From the NCBI RefSeq assembly GCF_000373965.1, contig NZ_KB892865.1:15338-79337 (forward strand): 64,000 nt of DNA, written 5' to 3'. Below the pieces are notes generated by a model. The model was not told the DNA's origin, ran no database searches, and was given only the letters and a program-made list of their open reading frames with translations. Source of the stretch: Uliginosibacterium gangwonense DSM 18521 (GTDB lineage Bacteria > Pseudomonadota > Gammaproteobacteria > Burkholderiales > Rhodocyclaceae). A program made the position numbers and the translations under genes. The number at the start of each line of letters is the position of its first letter. Position 1 is the first letter of the stretch. Shown piece after piece: positions 35,023 through 44,001 of this stretch.

Positions 35023-36837
35023 TTAACCCGTTGTAATTTCTGCAGCCAGACCACCTGCCGCCGCACCGATTGCTCCTGCAACCTGCCCCATTTCCCGCAT
35101 GCCAGCAGCCGCCGCGCCTGCAACAATTTGCGCATGAGCATTGATCGCCTGTGCCGTAGCTATCAGGTGCGATGATTCAATCTGCGCCACCTGCGCCGAC
35201 AAGGACGCGTTGGCCTGTGCCGCACTGATGCGCTCGCGGACAAACTTGGCCTGTGCATCAACACGCGTTGTATACTTCTTTATTCTTGAGTCATACACAC
35301 CAAGCGCGGCGTTCACGTCCGTTTGATAGCGGGCCACATCCGCTCCGTACATCTGGATTTTCGCCCTGTACTGTTCAAGCGGAAGCTGAGCGGCAGCAAC
35401 TTGAGCGCGAACGATGGTTTCTTTGGCTGCCACGCCTGTCTGGTAAGCCTGCACCTTATTGGCATAAGCGCTCACAGACGATTGATAGAGCGAGACCTTT
35501 GCCATTTCGCCACGGATGCGGGATTCATACATTCCGAACTCGGCACTCTTGGCTCCAACCTGTGCCTGATAAGCTTCGACCCGCGTGCGGAACAGTTCCA
35601 GCTTGGAACGTTCAACGTCGGTGTAGATCTTTGCGGCTTCCATCTGCGCCGTGTACAGACCGACCAGGGAACGCACACCTTCAAGCTGTGAGTTGTAGAG
35701 CGAAACGTACAACTGCTGGGTTTCAACAGTCAGGCGTGCGCCTTCAACCTTTGCCTTATACACATCAAGATGGGCAAGCGCTCCGCGCAACTGCGTCTCA
35801 TACACCTGGGCTGCGCCACGGAATGCCTCGACCCTGGCCTGAAAGCGCTGCAACTTCGCATTGAAAATCTGCACACCAAATTCAGCAAGATATTTGGCTG
35901 CATTGAGCGCCCTTTCCGCCGCGTATCCATAATACTGAATCATCATGGCTTCCAGCTCACGCGCCTGCTCAATCGTGAACCTGCGGTTCTCCACATACAG
36001 GTCTGCACGCTTGAGTGCCACGTCACGAGACAAACTTGAAGTTTTCTCAAGCGCTTCACTCTGAATCCGCGTAACCGCCCCATTCAATGCTCCAGGCGGT
36101 AGCATCATTCCACGCGCAGCGGCTTGACGGGCCACTTCCTGGATCTGGATTTCCGCATTCTGCAACTCACGCTCACGCGCACGTGCCCAAAGAGCCTCCT
36201 CGTCACCTGCATCAATGCCGTAGCCGCCATTGAGCAGATCATTGAGCAACTTTGTCTTCGTTGCATCTAGCAAGACAGACGAATACATCTGCTCACTGAA
36301 CTCGAACTTCGATGTGGGTTCAAGCAGATCGTCCGCTTGTGCAGCCACATCAAAAACTGGGATGTCTATTACAGGAGCCTCGGGCAAGGCCAGAGCCTGA
36401 ATCGTGGGGACAGCAGGCAAGGTAATCGTCGGCGCGGTCGGCAGCACAGCACTGTTCAACTCTGGGGCATTGCCTGGAGAATCCGGCAACGACGCGTCTG
36501 GGGCCGCAGGCAAACTGAGTGCAGGCTCTGCCAGAGTCAGTTCAGGAACAGGGCCAAAATCCGGGATGTTGATCGTACCTATCGACACATCGCTCGGACG
36601 AGTAGCAGTATCTGTTGGAAAGACAGGCTCTGACGGCGCTTGCTCAGCGACTGCGGAAATAGTATCCGCATAATCGTTCTGTATGTATTGCGCAAGAAAA
36701 TCCGCATAGGATTTGCCCACGGTAACTTGACTTGTAGCCACACCTTTCAGGTCATTCATGAAGCCTGTCATCGTGTCGACGATAGTGTTCATCGACGAGA
36801 TGTTGCTGTCGCGCATTGCGCCAATATCGGTCCCCAT
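35023..36837 (-). CDS. Long coiled-coil virion protein (604 residues)
   Basis: The first 190 residues include Pro-rich repeats of the type LPAAPDASLPDSP and ITLPAVPTIQALALPEAP. Residues about 210-560 are almost continuous heptad-like helix (QARELEAMMIQYYGYAAERA, FRTRVEAYQAQVGAKSAEFG), giving a rod. The C-terminus is Ala/Gly-rich. ATG 36837 overlaps the stop of the upstream gene (TGATG); a TTG at 36840 is less likely. A tail rod, needle or ejection protein is plausible. I do not recognise a family. Confidence 0.65.
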   Translation of the reverse strand: MGTDIGAMRDSNISSMNTIVDTMTGFMNDLKGVATSQVTVGKSYADFLAQYIQNDYADTISAVAEQAPSEPVFPTDTATRPSDVSIGTINIPDFGPVPELTLAEPALSLPAAPDASLPDSPGNAPELNSAVLPTAPTITLPAVPTIQALALPEAPVIDIPVFDVAAQADDLLEPTSKFEFSEQMYSSVLLDATKTKLLNDLLNGGYGIDAGDEEALWARARERELQNAEIQIQEVARQAAARGMMLPPGALNGAVTRIQSEALEKTSSLSRDVALKRADLYVENRRFTIEQARELEAMMIQYYGYAAERALNAAKYLAEFGVQIFNAKLQRFQARVEAFRGAAQVYETQLRGALAHLDVYKAKVEGARLTVETQQLYVSLYNSQLEGVRSLVGLYTAQMEAAKIYTDVERSKLELFRTRVEAYQAQVGAKSAEFGMYESRIRGEMAKVSLYQSSVSAYANKVQAYQTGVAAKETIVRAQVAAAQLPLEQYRAKIQMYGADVARYQTDVNAALGVYDSRIKKYTTRVDAQAKFVRERISAAQANASLSAQVAQIESSHLIATAQAINAHAQIVAGAAAAGMREMGQVAGAIGAAAGGLAAEITTG

Positions 36838-38303
36838 CAAACCCTCCTTGTCGTGGGCGCAAATACCACGGTGTAACTGTTGAAGTCGAAGTCCTTGTCA
36901 CCAGCAAGGGACAGTTGCCAGTGCCTGCCGCGCAGCCCTTTTCCCAGGGCTACGCGATGCTGATGGAGTGTGGCAACATCACCGTTCACCACGTACTCAC
37001 AGGCGTCACCTTCGTCCGTCGACACGGTGAGAACCATGTCGCCCTGGCTATGCATGTCGATGTAGAAATCGCTCGCACGTTTCTGATGCGGTTCCCGAAA
37101 ATCCAGGTTCCCCGTCTTCATTGAGAACGGTATCGACTCCTGGGGGACTTCCAACTGATAAAGGCCATCATCTGCAGCACCGTAATACCGGCCATCTATC
37201 TCACAGAAGCTGTTGAACGGATAATCCGAAAACGTCGTGCTGGCATTTGTGATCGTGTTCGTCGCAAACACAAGAATCAGTTTTTCAATCAGTTCCGCCG
37301 CCAGATTGGCAACGGGCCTTGGCAAGGTGATGTCAGCCGAAGCGTTGATCTGTTGAAGCGCAAAGAGGTGCCCATCAATACGGGGGAGCGCCACAGACAG
37401 TTCGGCACGAGCACCCACAACAGCGTCGGCGGCAAATCCCAACTTGTTGAGTGCGGCAGACAGCGAACCAACAACACCCGGCACCCCGACCAGATCCACT
37501 TTCACGCGGGGGACAGAAAGGCTAAGTTCAGCAAGCTGAGTTGCCGCACCTGTCGAACTTGCGTTCAAGCGTGGCAAGGTGGTATCGAGTACCGCAGATA
37601 TGCCGACAGCACCCGTCATGGAGCTGCCGAGGGATGGCAACAATGCAGCCAGCACGTAAGAACCACCAGCCAATTCTGCGCTCAATGCTGGCAAGCTCAG
37701 ATCAAATTTCCCGACCCCGCCGACAAAGCCAAGTTGCTCTGAGGTGATCTTCGGTAACGCGATTTCCAACGAAGCGAAAGTACCTTGGCGTGCAGCAATA
37801 ACCGTCACGAAACTCGGCAGTTGAACCGAGATCAGATTGCCAAGAGCGACACTGATGCTGGCAGCCCCTGACACCCGTGCGCCACCGCTCGCGTCCTCGT
37901 GCACGGTTGCATTGCGGTAATCCGCTCCCCCGGATACCTGCACGCCATCCCCTGCAATGACCAGATGCTGGGTAGCATTGCGATATGGAGCCTTTCCCGC
38001 CAGTGTTATGCCAATGCCATCAGAGCGAAAATTCAATGTTTCTACCGCAACAACCGTCGCACCTGCAAGTTGGCACCCGCCGCTTGCCACAACCTGTTGA
38101 ACGATATTGCGTGCCGATGTACCCCCCGATACCTGCATGCCACCGCTTGCGCTCAGGCTGTAAGTGGTCGGCGGACTGTACTCTCCAGCAAGCAGGCTGG
38201 GGATGCGCCCCTGAGGAAGAAGGTATTCACCCGCGAACAATGCAGGAACCCTGCCCTGCAACGCGCTGTATTCACCGGAGACAAGATTGGGAAGACTTGC
38301 CAT
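36837..38303 (-). CDS. Repeat-containing tail/structural protein (488 residues)
   Basis: The N-terminal part has three near-repeats of LPNLVSGEYSALQGRVPALF type (GEY followed by QGR) and three ASGGxQVSGG-like repeats. The middle contains many short LSLPALSAEL/ATLPRLNASS-like strands, suggesting a beta-solenoid or fibre shaft. The last 130 residues (FCEIDGRYYGAADDGLYQLE, MKTGNLDFREPHQKRASDFY) form a more globular beta domain seen in podoviral tail proteins. Function is probably tail or fibre; the family is not firmly named. Confidence 0.6.
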   Translation of the reverse strand: MASLPNLVSGEYSALQGRVPALFAGEYLLPQGRIPSLLAGEYSPPTTYSLSASGGMQVSGGTSARNIVQQVVASGGCQLAGATVVAVETLNFRSDGIGITLAGKAPYRNATQHLVIAGDGVQVSGGADYRNATVHEDASGGARVSGAASISVALGNLISVQLPSFVTVIAARQGTFASLEIALPKITSEQLGFVGGVGKFDLSLPALSAELAGGSYVLAALLPSLGSSMTGAVGISAVLDTTLPRLNASSTGAATQLAELSLSVPRVKVDLVGVPGVVGSLSAALNKLGFAADAVVGARAELSVALPRIDGHLFALQQINASADITLPRPVANLAAELIEKLILVFATNTITNASTTFSDYPFNSFCEIDGRYYGAADDGLYQLEVPQESIPFSMKTGNLDFREPHQKRASDFYIDMHSQGDMVLTVSTDEGDACEYVVNGDVATLHQHRVALGKGLRGRHWQLSLAGDKDFDFNSYTVVFAPTTRRV

Positions 38304-38309
38304 ATGGCA

Positions 38310-39146
38310 TCAAACTGACAAAGTAAGAGCAGTGATGGTCGGACTAGCCCCCGATGCAACAAGTGCACTTGACAAAGTAATATCCGACCCAGCTGTCCCT
38401 GCGGACAGATCCATAGCATACAAACCTTTTGTCCACCGCCCCCATGTAGCGGTTCCCGCTGCAACAAATGTCGTGGCCTTTGTTGCTGCCAACGCAATAC
38501 TCCCTGAAGCTGCGTCGTTAAAGTCGGTCGTCGCAAAGGTGTAGGTGGCTAAAGCTGTTTGACCGGATATTGGATCGCTCGCCAAAGTCGGCTGAGTTCC
38601 ACCGTACAATGTCAGAGTACCGCCATCGGCCAGCTTTGGTTCTGTACCCGTAATGAATAGGCAATTCAGAATCGCATTACGCAGCGCTTCGTTCCACCGA
38701 ACCGTCGCACCATTTGTTGCAGGAATCTTCCAAGACATCGACACCACTTTGCAGGGGGTGTTGATCGTCAGGGTATCCAGAATACAATCGGCCCCTGATC
38801 CAGATAAACCCACCGTTCCTGTCACAGAAGCTGACCCCACCGAATTTTCATAAACGCAGAAACTCAGCGCGGTCCCTGTTACAGCCGAAGTCCCACTCCA
38901 CGTCACACCAAGCTGTTTGACGCCTCCCACAGCCCCTGTACTCCACATATTGGCGCAGGTGTCGCTGGCCGTCCAACTACTACTCAAACTGGTACTCTCG
39001 GGTGCAAGCTGAGCGCTGGTCAATATACGTAACCGCACCACGCTCGTCGCAGTTGTGCCGGGCAAACACCCACCAGCCGCCGTTGTAGCCTTTACCAAGG
39101 CATTCAGCAGCCTGTTCTTCGCTGCGGTGCTGATTTGAATAGCCAT
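38310..39146 (-). CDS. Structural protein A with two beta domains
   Basis: A 278-residue Ser/Thr/Ala-rich beta protein. Its second half (LYGGTQPTLASDPISGQTAL to ALVASGASPTITALTLSV) resembles the 150-residue product of 39558-40010 (IYSGTQPTSPDAAATGTLLV to SLTISASAPFVLSTANFTLP), indicating duplication. The N-terminus (AIQISTAAKNRLLNALVKAT) also parallels that protein's RLSTGLVNAVMASSSLKAA. It lies in a run of short virion genes with 6-9 base spacers. Fibre, decoration or tail role is unknown. Confidence 0.6.
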   Translation of the reverse strand: MAIQISTAAKNRLLNALVKATTAAGGCLPGTTATSVVRLRILTSAQLAPESTSLSSSWTASDTCANMWSTGAVGGVKQLGVTWSGTSAVTGTALSFCVYENSVGSASVTGTVGLSGSGADCILDTLTINTPCKVVSMSWKIPATNGATVRWNEALRNAILNCLFITGTEPKLADGGTLTLYGGTQPTLASDPISGQTALATYTFATTDFNDAASGSIALAATKATTFVAAGTATWGRWTKGLYAMDLSAGTAGSDITLSSALVASGASPTITALTLSV

Positions 39147-39152
39147 AACAAG

Positions 39153-39548
39153 TCACACCTTGCTCAAGGTGATTTTCGGTGTCAGCTTGATCACATCACC
39201 GGACATCACAGTGACGCTGGCGCTGAAGCGCTCCGCCCACAGCAGCACCCCACTTGTTGCATCAGTGACGTAATACCCATAAATCACTTGGCTGGAACCC
39301 GCATTCGTCCAGCTCAGTTCGGCATACGCAGCCTCCGCCACAGCGTTCGCGTTTTGTGCGATGGTCCAAGATGAGCCGGTCAGCGTCTTGGCTGCATAGC
39401 CGGAAAAGTTCGCTTCGGTGTAGCTTGCTGCAGTATCTGCGTCGGCAGGCGTAATGTCATTCGTGTAGAAATGCAGTTGCTGGTTTCCTGCCCCCAGCAT
39501 CAGCGCCAGGAGCTTGTTTTCTCCAACAGCAGGAATGAATAGTGACAT
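39153..39548 (-). CDS. Small virion-operon beta protein
   Basis: A 131-residue protein with motifs HFYTNDITPADADTAASYTE and VIYGYYVTDATSGVLLWAER, which resemble small phage-encoded beta-sandwich proteins found in tail gene clusters. It is packed between paralogous structural genes with very short spacers, so a structural or accessory virion role is likely. No catalytic residues are recognised. Confidence 0.6.
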   Translation of the reverse strand: MSLFIPAVGENKLLALMLGAGNQQLHFYTNDITPADADTAASYTEANFSGYAAKTLTGSSWTIAQNANAVAEAAYAELSWTNAGSSQVIYGYYVTDATSGVLLWAERFSASVTVMSGDVIKLTPKITLSKV

Positions 39549-39557
39549 GCTGGCTCC

Positions 39558-40010
39558 TTACGCCATCGGCAGAGTAAAGTTTGCTGTGCTCAACACGAAC
39601 GGGGCGCTCGCCGAAATCGTCAAAGACCCGAGCGTCATTTCTGCGCCGCTTGTTGCAATCGCTCCATCAAAACGAATTGCACTGTTGCTTGCAGCCGCCC
39701 CCGTATCACCAACCTGACGGCAGCGGAACCACCCCGCCGTTCCCGCCGCAACGGCAGTGCCACTCCAGGTTTCGGCACCCGCCTTGCTGATCACCCCGGC
39801 AGTGGCGGTCGCCCCCATATGCATCCCAGTTCCGGCACCGTTGTTACTCACCGTGACAAGCAGAGTGCCGGTCGCAGCGGCATCCGGGCTGGTCGGCTGA
39901 GTGCCGCTATAGATGTCGATGACGAAGCCATTCGCCCCCTCGATAGCCGCTTTGAGTGAGCTGGACGCCATCACGGCATTCACCAGCCCTGTGGAAAGAC
40001 GTAGTGCCAT
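39558..40010 (-). CDS. Structural protein B, paralogue of the 38310-39146 product
   Basis: A 150-residue beta protein that matches the 278-residue neighbour at its N-terminal helix and its YSGTQPT-containing C-terminal beta domain, including the final LTISAS/LTLSV strand. Two related copies in one operon suggest duplication of a capsomer- or fibre-associated protein. It starts nine bases after the stop of the 390-residue gene. Confidence 0.6.
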   Translation of the reverse strand: MALRLSTGLVNAVMASSSLKAAIEGANGFVIDIYSGTQPTSPDAAATGTLLVTVSNNGAGTGMHMGATATAGVISKAGAETWSGTAVAAGTAGWFRCRQVGDTGAAASNSAIRFDGAIATSGAEMTLGSLTISASAPFVLSTANFTLPMA

Positions 40011-40019
40011 ATGAACTCC

Positions 40020-41192
40020 TTAGCCGCGCAGGGCCGTAATGAGATGCGGCGTACCGCCGCGAACCTTGAACAAACTTGCTCCACTGCATGCAGCAGGCAG
40101 CACATAGCGCCCCGCCGTCAATTCCTTGAACTGCCCGCCGCTGGTCCCCATGCAGATCCCCCGTTCCGAGGCCCACATCCAGATCGGGCCTTGCGTCGTA
40201 CCGTCCCCCACGTAGTAACCCGGCACCTCGACAGCAGTCCCCAAAACAGCGCCGTAGTTCGCCGCCTTCATCCGGGTAAATTCAGCAGGGTCGCTCCCCT
40301 GCAGAAATACGATTTCTCTATCAGACCCAACAAAGACACCGTCAGACACCGGGGCGAACAAAGTCACCACACCGGGGCATCCAAGATACCCTCCAACGCG
40401 GTCAAACAGTTCGAACTCGTAGGGCTGACTGTACCACAGCCACTGGCCTTGGGCCACATACAGGCGCCCATTGTAGTACCCCAGCACGCGGCCGGAAGGT
40501 GCTGGCCCCATGTGGAGAGTACGTACTGGCACCCCTCGCGTAGGAATTTCAGACAACATCAGAGACTTGGTCTGATTAGGCACGGTTGCGGCCAGGAACG
40601 GCAGCTCCCCTCCTCGCTCGGACACATAGACCTTGATATGACTCACAGCGGGGTTCGAAGAGGCCACCAGGGAGAATGCAAGGCCACTGTTTGCGCCCAC
40701 CTCCACACGCTGCACGGGGCTGGCGCCTGACTCATGGCCGTCATCCCGCACATAGGTCACGCAATAAAGGTAGGAGCCTGCTGGCACAGAACCCAGGCAC
40801 AAGCCGACTTCAGGCGTGGCAGAAGGGTCTATGCCAGCCAGTCGGGGCGAAGCCCCCTTCAGCACACCTGTTTCAGTCCCATCGCTCCAGAACACCTCGT
40901 TATTGACCCGCTGATAGCACAAACGCGTGCCTGCGACCTGCTTGATCGGCGTCAGCCCGCCATCACTGAACCGACATAGCCAGCCATTCTGGACAAAATA
41001 GGAGTCCCCTTCGCTGCTCCACAAGCTGTGGCATTTTCCGGCAATTTTGCGCACGGCCCCCAGACGACGACAGGCTTTGCCGGTTTCATCAATCTCTATA
41101 TTGTTCCCCGCCAGCAGATCACCCGGCTTGAACCGATCCGGTGGGAGATCGTTCCTGACCCCAAGGCTGGCGCTGATTTCCACTGGTTTCAT
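40020..41192 (-). CDS. Virion protein with Fn3-like and beta-propeller-like repeats
   Basis: A 390-residue protein. ATG 41192 has an excellent ribosome binding site (GGAGGTG) and was chosen, although the frame stays open upstream to a GTG at 41294 with protein-like sequence (see findings). AGSYLYCVTYVRDDGHESGA, then FSLVASSNPAVSHIKVYVSE reads like an Fn3-type domain. YYNGRLYVAQGQWLWYSQPY and FAPVSDGVFVGSDREIVFLQ look like propeller blades. Similar proteins occur near adaptor genes of podoviruses and may form the tail hub or tube. The exact role is not known. Confidence 0.65.
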   Translation of the reverse strand: MKPVEISASLGVRNDLPPDRFKPGDLLAGNNIEIDETGKACRRLGAVRKIAGKCHSLWSSEGDSYFVQNGWLCRFSDGGLTPIKQVAGTRLCYQRVNNEVFWSDGTETGVLKGASPRLAGIDPSATPEVGLCLGSVPAGSYLYCVTYVRDDGHESGASPVQRVEVGANSGLAFSLVASSNPAVSHIKVYVSERGGELPFLAATVPNQTKSLMLSEIPTRGVPVRTLHMGPAPSGRVLGYYNGRLYVAQGQWLWYSQPYEFELFDRVGGYLGCPGVVTLFAPVSDGVFVGSDREIVFLQGSDPAEFTRMKAANYGAVLGTAVEVPGYYVGDGTTQGPIWMWASERGICMGTSGGQFKELTAGRYVLPAACSGASLFKVRGGTPHLITALRG

Positions 41193-41313
41193 GAACACCT
41201 CCAAATAGGTGCCAGCGGCAACCTGGAGAATGAAGCTGCCGCTGGCGTCCGTGGTTACTTCCGGCGAAAGGAACAAACCGGAACAACACTCCACTCACGG
41301 CTGGGAGTTCTGT

Positions 41314-41994
41314 TCACAAGCCTCCATAAGCCACGACTCTGGTCTTGTGCTTGTACCGGTCCTGCTCTGCTTTCGCTTGTGCGCAGTAAGCGCGGAATTC
41401 GCCTTCAAACAAGTCAGCCCGGCCTTTGTCAAAGGTCTCCGCATCCTGCTTGCCATATGCGAGATGCTTCATCCATTTGAGCAATGACCAATGATGGATG
41501 TCTTCAAGCTCTTCGAACTGGGCGCTATCGCTCGCAAGCCTGTTCAGCGGAAGGCGATACACATGCAGGTCTACGATGTCATCTTGGTCTGGAACCATCA
41601 CCCAGCGGACTACATTTTTCTGCATCCCGATCACCATGTAGCGCACCGCCCCTGGCCTTTCATCCAAGACCAATGTCTTGACCTGCCCGTAATCGGAGGA
41701 ACGCATGCGTCCCAGGTCTTCAGCGTTTATGATTTCGAGGGAAGCACGATCCGAACGGCGCGTGGCACTGATGATGCGCAGGATAGCGGGATGCAGGGCA
41801 CTTGTCGGCTGCCCCGATACCACTGCCACCGCACATGCGGACGACATGAAATCAGGCAACCCACCGACGAGACGCCAGAACATCATGTACGCCTCGTTCA
41901 TATACCGCCAGACTTCGTCATCCGACCACAGGTAAGGCTTGGCAGTATCCACCACTTCTGAGCGAAACGAGGCCAGCAACTCAGCCGGTGTCAT
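41314..41994 (-). CDS. Head-tail adaptor-like protein (DUF6682 type)
   Basis: A 226-residue protein with the N-terminal pattern LLASFRSEVVDTAKPYLWSD followed by EVWRYMNEAYMMFWRLVGGL, as in DUF6682 phage proteins found downstream of capsid genes. The C-terminal helical hairpin (FEGEFRAYCAQAKAEQDRYK) is charged. The family sits where head-completion or adaptor proteins are expected, linking portal to tail. The start touches the stop of the 126-residue gene before it (adjacent, no gap). Confidence 0.7.
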   Translation of the reverse strand: MTPAELLASFRSEVVDTAKPYLWSDDEVWRYMNEAYMMFWRLVGGLPDFMSSACAVAVVSGQPTSALHPAILRIISATRRSDRASLEIINAEDLGRMRSSDYGQVKTLVLDERPGAVRYMVIGMQKNVVRWVMVPDQDDIVDLHVYRLPLNRLASDSAQFEELEDIHHWSLLKWMKHLAYGKQDAETFDKGRADLFEGEFRAYCAQAKAEQDRYKHKTRVVAYGGL

Positions 41995-42375
41995 TTAGCC
42001 TGCCTTGGAAATCTTGTACTCAGCCCATGCCGAAACAATCTCGGCCCGATCCGTGCTGAATTCAACCAGCTTCTCTACCGACTTGACCGTCGGCACGCCC
42101 TGGCCGGTAAAGTCCTTGGCATCGTTGGTGGCTACAATCTCCTCAAAGGCCAGGAACAGATATTCCTTCCGCTCGGCTTCCGTGAGCTGCACGGATTCCT
42201 TTGGCGGCGGAGCAATCATCTCCGGCGCAGTTTCGCCTTCCGCGACTTGCCCACCAATGGCGACGATCTCACGTTCCATGTTCGGAGGCACCCAGGTCGG
42301 CTCATCCTTCAGGAACGAAATGACACCGTGCGTTGAACGATGGGTGTGGGTACGGTTAAGCGTGTATTTGGGCAT
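41995..42375 (-). CDS. Small head-operon protein (126 residues)
   Basis: MPKYTLNRTHTHRSTHGVIS followed by FLKDEPTWVPPNMEREIVAI resembles small phage proteins between capsid and adaptor genes; the C-terminal part (PTVKSVEKLVEFSTDRAEIV) is helical. Its ribosome binding site AAGGTG sits inside a perfect inverted repeat (42380-42395), so translation may be regulated. No enzymatic motif is present. Confidence 0.6.
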   Translation of the reverse strand: MPKYTLNRTHTHRSTHGVISFLKDEPTWVPPNMEREIVAIGGQVAEGETAPEMIAPPPKESVQLTEAERKEYLFLAFEEIVATNDAKDFTGQGVPTVKSVEKLVEFSTDRAEIVSAWAEYKISKAG

Positions 42376-42379
42376 GATT

Positions 42380-42414
42380 CACCTTTCTAAAGGTGGGCGG
42401 GCTTTCGCCCGCCC
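42380..42414 (-). promoter_or_regulatory. Two adjacent RNA hairpins within the capsid operon
   Basis: In transcript order there is first an 8-bp GC stem (GGGCGGGC/GCCCGCCC, 42395-42414), whose loop reads GAAA on the minus strand. It is followed by a 7-bp stem (CACCTTT/AAAGGTG, 42380-42395). The first may attenuate transcription after the abundant capsid genes. The second covers the ribosome binding site of the next gene. There is no U-tract, so it is not a simple terminator. Confidence 0.6.
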
Positions 42415-42438
42415 GAATCCACCACAAGGAGGCGTGAA

Positions 42439-42879
42439 TTAGTTCGGAACCGTTTCGTTGGCACGGCCAGGGATCGTGTACATCACACGAACCGTGGCCT
42501 TGCCAGCCGTGGCATTGGCAACCGTCGACCCGATAGTCAGGCGCAGGTTTTCGCTGCTGCGGTATCCCGTCAGGGTCAGTGGGGTGCGCCCGGCAGTTTT
42601 GAGATCGACTGCGGCGGCATAGCGATTGGGCATAGCGGAATCGCCCAGCGATACGGTGTATGCCGTCGGCCCTGCCCCCGCTGTTTCCACCACGATCTCA
42701 CCACCGATCACCACGGCTGCCTCGGGCAGATTGATGATTTCAGCAATCGCTTGATCCGCAAAATTCGCCCCAAATGAGCGCATCACGCCGGAAACATCGG
42801 AGATCGTGTCATCGAAGCTGAATGTGAATTCGGACACCAAGGGCCATTGCGCGGCCCGAGCTTTCTTGAGCTGGCTCAT
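42439..42879 (-). CDS. Capsid decoration-like or head accessory protein
   Basis: A 146-residue beta-rich protein directly downstream of the major capsid gene (9 bases). ATG 42879 has GGGGTG upstream; a GTG at 42885 is an alternative. LVSEFTFSFDDTISDVSGVM, VVIGGEIVVETAGAGPTAYT and TAGKATVRVMYTIPGRANET suggest a compact beta-sandwich, as in decoration proteins that follow DUF4043 capsid genes. Assignment rests mainly on position. Confidence 0.62.
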   Translation of the reverse strand: MSQLKKARAAQWPLVSEFTFSFDDTISDVSGVMRSFGANFADQAIAEIINLPEAAVVIGGEIVVETAGAGPTAYTVSLGDSAMPNRYAAAVDLKTAGRTPLTLTGYRSSENLRLTIGSTVANATAGKATVRVMYTIPGRANETVPN

Positions 42880-42888
42880 AGTCACCCC

Positions 42889-44001
42889 TTACTGCGCCAC
42901 AAAGGCGGAAATGACACCATGATCTTCCTTGGTGCCGTCGCTGTACTGCGTAGTGAATTGCGGCTTCAGGAAGCCCAGAATCTTGCCAACGCTGATGCCG
43001 GGCTGGTTGTCGTAGTCGAATTCCTTTTCAACCCATTCCGGGTTGCCGATGTCGGCCATGCCGAGTGCCTGGGCACCGCAGAACAGCACTTGGCAACCAT
43101 CGACCGTACCGGTGGAGCCAAACTTCGACCCGGCTGGCGCCAGACGCGTGTTCGGCACATGCCGGAATTCATGCAGGTAGATGCCGTCGATCTTCACGCT
43201 CGACCCGGTGAACAGCTCGTTCTGTGCACCGCGCTGCTGTGCGTAACGCAGGTTGGCAATATAGGTCGGGTCCAGCTTGAGCCTGGACATCGCCATCGGG
43301 GACAGGAAGGCATGGAAGGTCTCTTCACCCCCATCGGCCATGATGCCCCGCATGTAGTTTTCCTTGGCATATGCCTTGAGCTGCACAAACAGCTCCCAGG
43401 ACGGTGTATCGGCTGCCGCAACCGTATTGCTCCCACCGCCCTGCTCAATGAGCTTGCTGGCATTGTTCCAGCGGAATATGCGCTTAGCACTGGGGGGAGT
43501 CACGTCCTTGGCGAACTCCAGGTTCTTCAGATCGGAACCGATCCGGGTCTTGCCATTGGTGGCATAGGAGTAGGCTTTGCCTGCCAGAGTCAGAAAGGCA
43601 AGCTGATCGATACGGTCTGACAGCCAGTAGGCCAGCTTGTCGCGGGAGTTCTCGCGGAAATTCACCACCGAACGCTGGTCAGCCATCCGGCCTTCATGCC
43701 GGTTGGCATTGCGAAGCTGGTCGATCTGGATCACCTGATCGTAGGACTTCAGCACTTCCTCATTGCCTTCCAGCGTGCGGTCGCCCACCACCCCATCGCC
43801 TTCAAGGTCAGCCAGCAGGGTGATGACGGCACGCGCACCTTTTTCAGTCTTCTTCAGCTCCGTAATGTGCTGAATCAGGCTGTTGGCATCTTTGCCGAGG
43901 AATTTGTTCACATAGGAAAGGTTACGGGCCTGACGCCAGAAATCCAGGCTCCAGACCGTCTTCTGCTCATTGGTGAGCAGGGCAAAGTTCGTTTGTGCCA
44001 T
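42889..44001 (-). CDS. Major capsid protein (N4-gp56/DUF4043 family)
   Basis: A 370-residue HK97-fold capsid protein of the N4-gp56 type. Visible family pattern: the N-terminus TNEQKTVWSLDFWRQARNLS, GDRTLEGNEEVLKSYDQVIQ, RNANRHEGRMADQRSVVNFR, the helix DKLAYWLSDRIDQLAFLTLA, and the C-terminal half with SPMAMSRLKLDPTYIANLRY and LFCGAQALGMADIGNPEWVE. It assembles the icosahedral head around the scaffold encoded upstream. The 387-base leader upstream has promoter and hairpin signals. Confidence 0.88.
   Translation of the reverse strand: MAQTNFALLTNEQKTVWSLDFWRQARNLSYVNKFLGKDANSLIQHITELKKTEKGARAVITLLADLEGDGVVGDRTLEGNEEVLKSYDQVIQIDQLRNANRHEGRMADQRSVVNFRENSRDKLAYWLSDRIDQLAFLTLAGKAYSYATNGKTRIGSDLKNLEFAKDVTPPSAKRIFRWNNASKLIEQGGGSNTVAAADTPSWELFVQLKAYAKENYMRGIMADGGEETFHAFLSPMAMSRLKLDPTYIANLRYAQQRGAQNELFTGSSVKIDGIYLHEFRHVPNTRLAPAGSKFGSTGTVDGCQVLFCGAQALGMADIGNPEWVEKEFDYDNQPGISVGKILGFLKPQFTTQYSDGTKEDHGVISAFVAQ

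Noticed and set aside
40011-40730. 239-codon + strand frame opposite the propeller-like virion gene
   Set aside because: Cys/His/Pro-rich nonsense-like sequence antisense to a supported gene.
42847-43620. 257-codon + strand frame opposite the capsid gene
   Set aside because: Antisense to a clear N4-gp56-type capsid gene and lacking recognisable features.
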